Shown: in pieces, positions 62,738-64,000 of the stretch
Layout of the letters: each line of letters starts with the position of its first letter
Numbering within the stretch: position 1 is the stretch's first letter
Source: Corynebacterium sp. HMSC05H05
Lineage (GTDB): Bacteria > Actinomycetota > Actinomycetes > Mycobacteriales > Mycobacteriaceae
DNA: 64,000 nt
Direction of reading: 5' to 3'
NCBI RefSeq assembly: GCF_001807265.1
Contig: NZ_KV788422.1
Span: forward strand, 41,521-105,520
Translations under genes and position numbers: made by a program
The notes under the pieces: generated by a model
Databases searched by the model: none
The model's input: only the letters and a program-made list of their open reading frames with translations
Told to the model about the DNA's origin: nothing

Positions 62738-64000
62738 ATGGCTATTGAGCACACAGCAGAGACGCTGAAGAGCGTTATCAAGGCGTACGACGTCCGCGGC
62801 GTCGTCGGCGAGACCATCGACGAGGACTTCGTCCGCACCGCAGGTGCGGCGTTCGCGCACATCCTGCGCGGGGAAGGCGAGACCCGCATCGCTGTCGGCC
62901 ACGACATGCGCCCGTCTTCGCCGGCGCTTGCAGACGCCTTCGCGCAAGGCGCCGCCAGCCAGGGGATCAACGTGACCCTGCTGGGCCTGACGTCTACCGA
63001 CGAGCTCTACTTCGTCGCCGGCACCCAGCACTGCGCCGGCGCGATGTTCACCGCCTCGCACAACCCGGCGCAGTACAACGGCATCAAGCTCTGCCGCGCG
63101 GGCGCGACCCCGGTGTCCACGGACACCGGCCTGGGCGAGATTGGCCGCATGATCCTCGAGGGCGTGCCGGGGTACGAGGGGGAAGCGGGAGTCGTCGATA
63201 AGCATGACGCCCTGGAGGAGTACGCCTCCTACCTGCGCGAACTTGTGCCGGTGCCCACGCGCCGCAAGCTTGTTGTCGCGGTGGACGCGGCCAACGGCAT
63301 GGCCGGCATGACGGTGCCGGCGGTGCTGGGGGACATGGACATCCGCCCGCTGTACTTCGAGCTCGACGGCACCTTCCCCAACCACGAGGCGAACCCGCTG
63401 GACCCGAAGAACCTGGTGGACCTGCAGAAGTTCACCGTGGAGCAGGGCGCAGACATCGGCCTGGCTTTCGACGGCGACGCGGACCGCTGCTTCGTGGTGG
63501 ACGAGCGCGGCGAGGCCGTCTCCCCGTCCGCGATCACCGCGCTGATTGCCACCCGTACGCTTGAGCAGCACCCGGGCGCGACGATCATCCACAACCTGAT
63601 TACTTCGCGCGCCGTGCCGGAGCTGATTGAAGAACACGGCGGCAAGGCGGTGCGCACCCGCGTCGGCCACTCCTACATCAAGGCACAGATGGCGGAGCAC
63701 TCCGCGCTGTTCGGCGGCGAGCACTCCGCGCATTACTACTTCTCCGAGTTCTTCAACGCCGACTCCGGTCTGGTGGCCGCGCTGCACGTGCTGGCCGCGC
63801 TGGCGGAGCAGGACGCGCCGCTGAGCGAGCTGATGGGCGCCTACGAGCGCTACACCGCCTCCGGGGAGATCAACTCCGAGGTCGCCGACCAGGACGCTGC
63901 CACGAAGCGCGTGGTGGACGCGTTTTCGGACCGCGCGGAATCCGTGGACACCCTCGACGGTGTGACCGTGCAGTTGAAGGACTCCAAGGCGTGGTTCAAC
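62738..64000 (+). CDS. pmmA: Phosphomannomutase/phosphoglucomutase, 3' end beyond window
   Basis: The first 421 codons of a phosphohexomutase are present and the frame runs off the right edge. It interconverts mannose-6-P and mannose-1-P, feeding GDP-mannose for lipomannan and arabinomannan. Motifs are YDVRGVVGETI, FTASHNPAQYNGIKLC with the phosphoserine, FDGDADRCFVVDERGE for metal binding, and GGEHSAHYYFSEFFNADSG for sugar binding. ATG 62738 has TAAGAT seven bases upstream, suggesting a leaderless message. About 30-40 C-terminal residues are probably missing. Its product supplies the guanylyltransferase encoded at 59952. Confidence 0.94.
   Translation, partial: MAIEHTAETLKSVIKAYDVRGVVGETIDEDFVRTAGAAFAHILRGEGETRIAVGHDMRPSSPALADAFAQGAASQGINVTLLGLTSTDELYFVAGTQHCAGAMFTASHNPAQYNGIKLCRAGATPVSTDTGLGEIGRMILEGVPGYEGEAGVVDKHDALEEYASYLRELVPVPTRRKLVVAVDAANGMAGMTVPAVLGDMDIRPLYFELDGTFPNHEANPLDPKNLVDLQKFTVEQGADIGLAFDGDADRCFVVDERGEAVSPSAITALIATRTLEQHPGATIIHNLITSRAVPELIEEHGGKAVRTRVGHSYIKAQMAEHSALFGGEHSAHYYFSEFFNADSGLVAALHVLAALAEQDAPLSELMGAYERYTASGEINSEVADQDAATKRVVDAFSDRAESVDTLDGVTVQLKDSKAWFN

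Overview
The window is high-GC actinobacterial DNA and almost certainly comes from a Corynebacterium or close mycolic-acid relative. It carries a single-chain type I fatty acid synthase (3010 residues) beside holo-ACP synthase, biotin-dependent acyl-CoA carboxylase subunits with small epsilon partners, a WhiB regulator, an LCP ligase next to a WbbL-like rhamnosyltransferase, and the prpDBC propionate cluster under a PrpR-type regulator. From about 39.6 kb to the right edge the gene order follows the mycobacterial accA3 - sseA - maf - accE - accD - birA - purK - purE - LCP - wbbL - manB - whiB2 - pmm neighbourhood. The upp - amiA - lpdA block at 24.8-29.2 kb is also typical of mycolata. Many genes show a -10-like hexamer 6-8 nt before the start codon, which points to leaderless transcripts; I used this to choose several starts.

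Layout. 1-11.5 kb (minus strand): a lipid operon in the order accD, type I FAS, a small AccE-like subunit and a second biotin carboxylase cut by the window edge, with acpS divergent from it. 12.0-18.3 kb: an odd repeat-filled gap, a glutamine-amidotransferase gene behind two unrecognised small genes, trpS, a YihY membrane protein, a D-Ala-D-Ala carboxypeptidase and a TRIC-type membrane protein. 18.5-22.1 kb: a DUF4956 gene (frameshifted here), a VTC-domain protein, a beta-helix lipoprotein and a MarR regulator. 22.1-26.4 kb: a conserved hypothetical, an NlpC/P60 protein with a WXG-like partner, upp, an XRE regulator and a lipoprotein. 26.5-29.2 kb: an M20 amidohydrolase and LpdA. 29.2-37.9 kb: prpR, prpDBC and pyc, so propionate breakdown and anaplerosis lie side by side. 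38-48.5 kb: a secreted protease, accBC, thiosulfate sulfurtransferase, a Cj0069-family protein, a lipoprotein, DUF3151, two tandem ankyrin-like paralogues, maf, accE and accD. 48.6-50.8 kb: an AAA+/DUF4143 ATPase and birA, separated by a tandem-repeat array. 50.8-57.2 kb: a PH-domain protein, acetolactate decarboxylase, purK, purE, a YdcF-like protein, TIGR03089 and an AbgT transporter. 57.3-64 kb: envelope genes (LCP, wbbL, mannose-1-P guanylyltransferase), whiB, a degenerate metallopeptidase, DUF3499 and a phosphomannomutase cut by the right edge.

How the genes fit together. Two sets of acyl-CoA carboxylase parts, FAS-I, AcpS and BirA (the biotin ligase that loads the carboxylases and pyc) form a fatty/mycolic acid supply theme. 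PrpDBC clears propionyl-CoA, and the right end builds the envelope.

The most unusual material is intergenic. (1) Four perfectly spaced 23-bp repeats lie between the divergent ATPase and birA promoters, and the outer copies cover both predicted -35 regions. (2) Two double-hairpin elements (37.9 and 43.7 kb) share a core, while their stems agree within an element but differ between elements. (3) A second element pair (14.65 and 54.36 kb) is built on similar logic around a shared 15-mer. (4) A perfect 18-bp inverted repeat lies inside the coding sequence of the metallopeptidase-family gene. No intergenic stretch exceeds about 300 bases. I saw no tRNA, rRNA, CRISPR array or insertion sequence.
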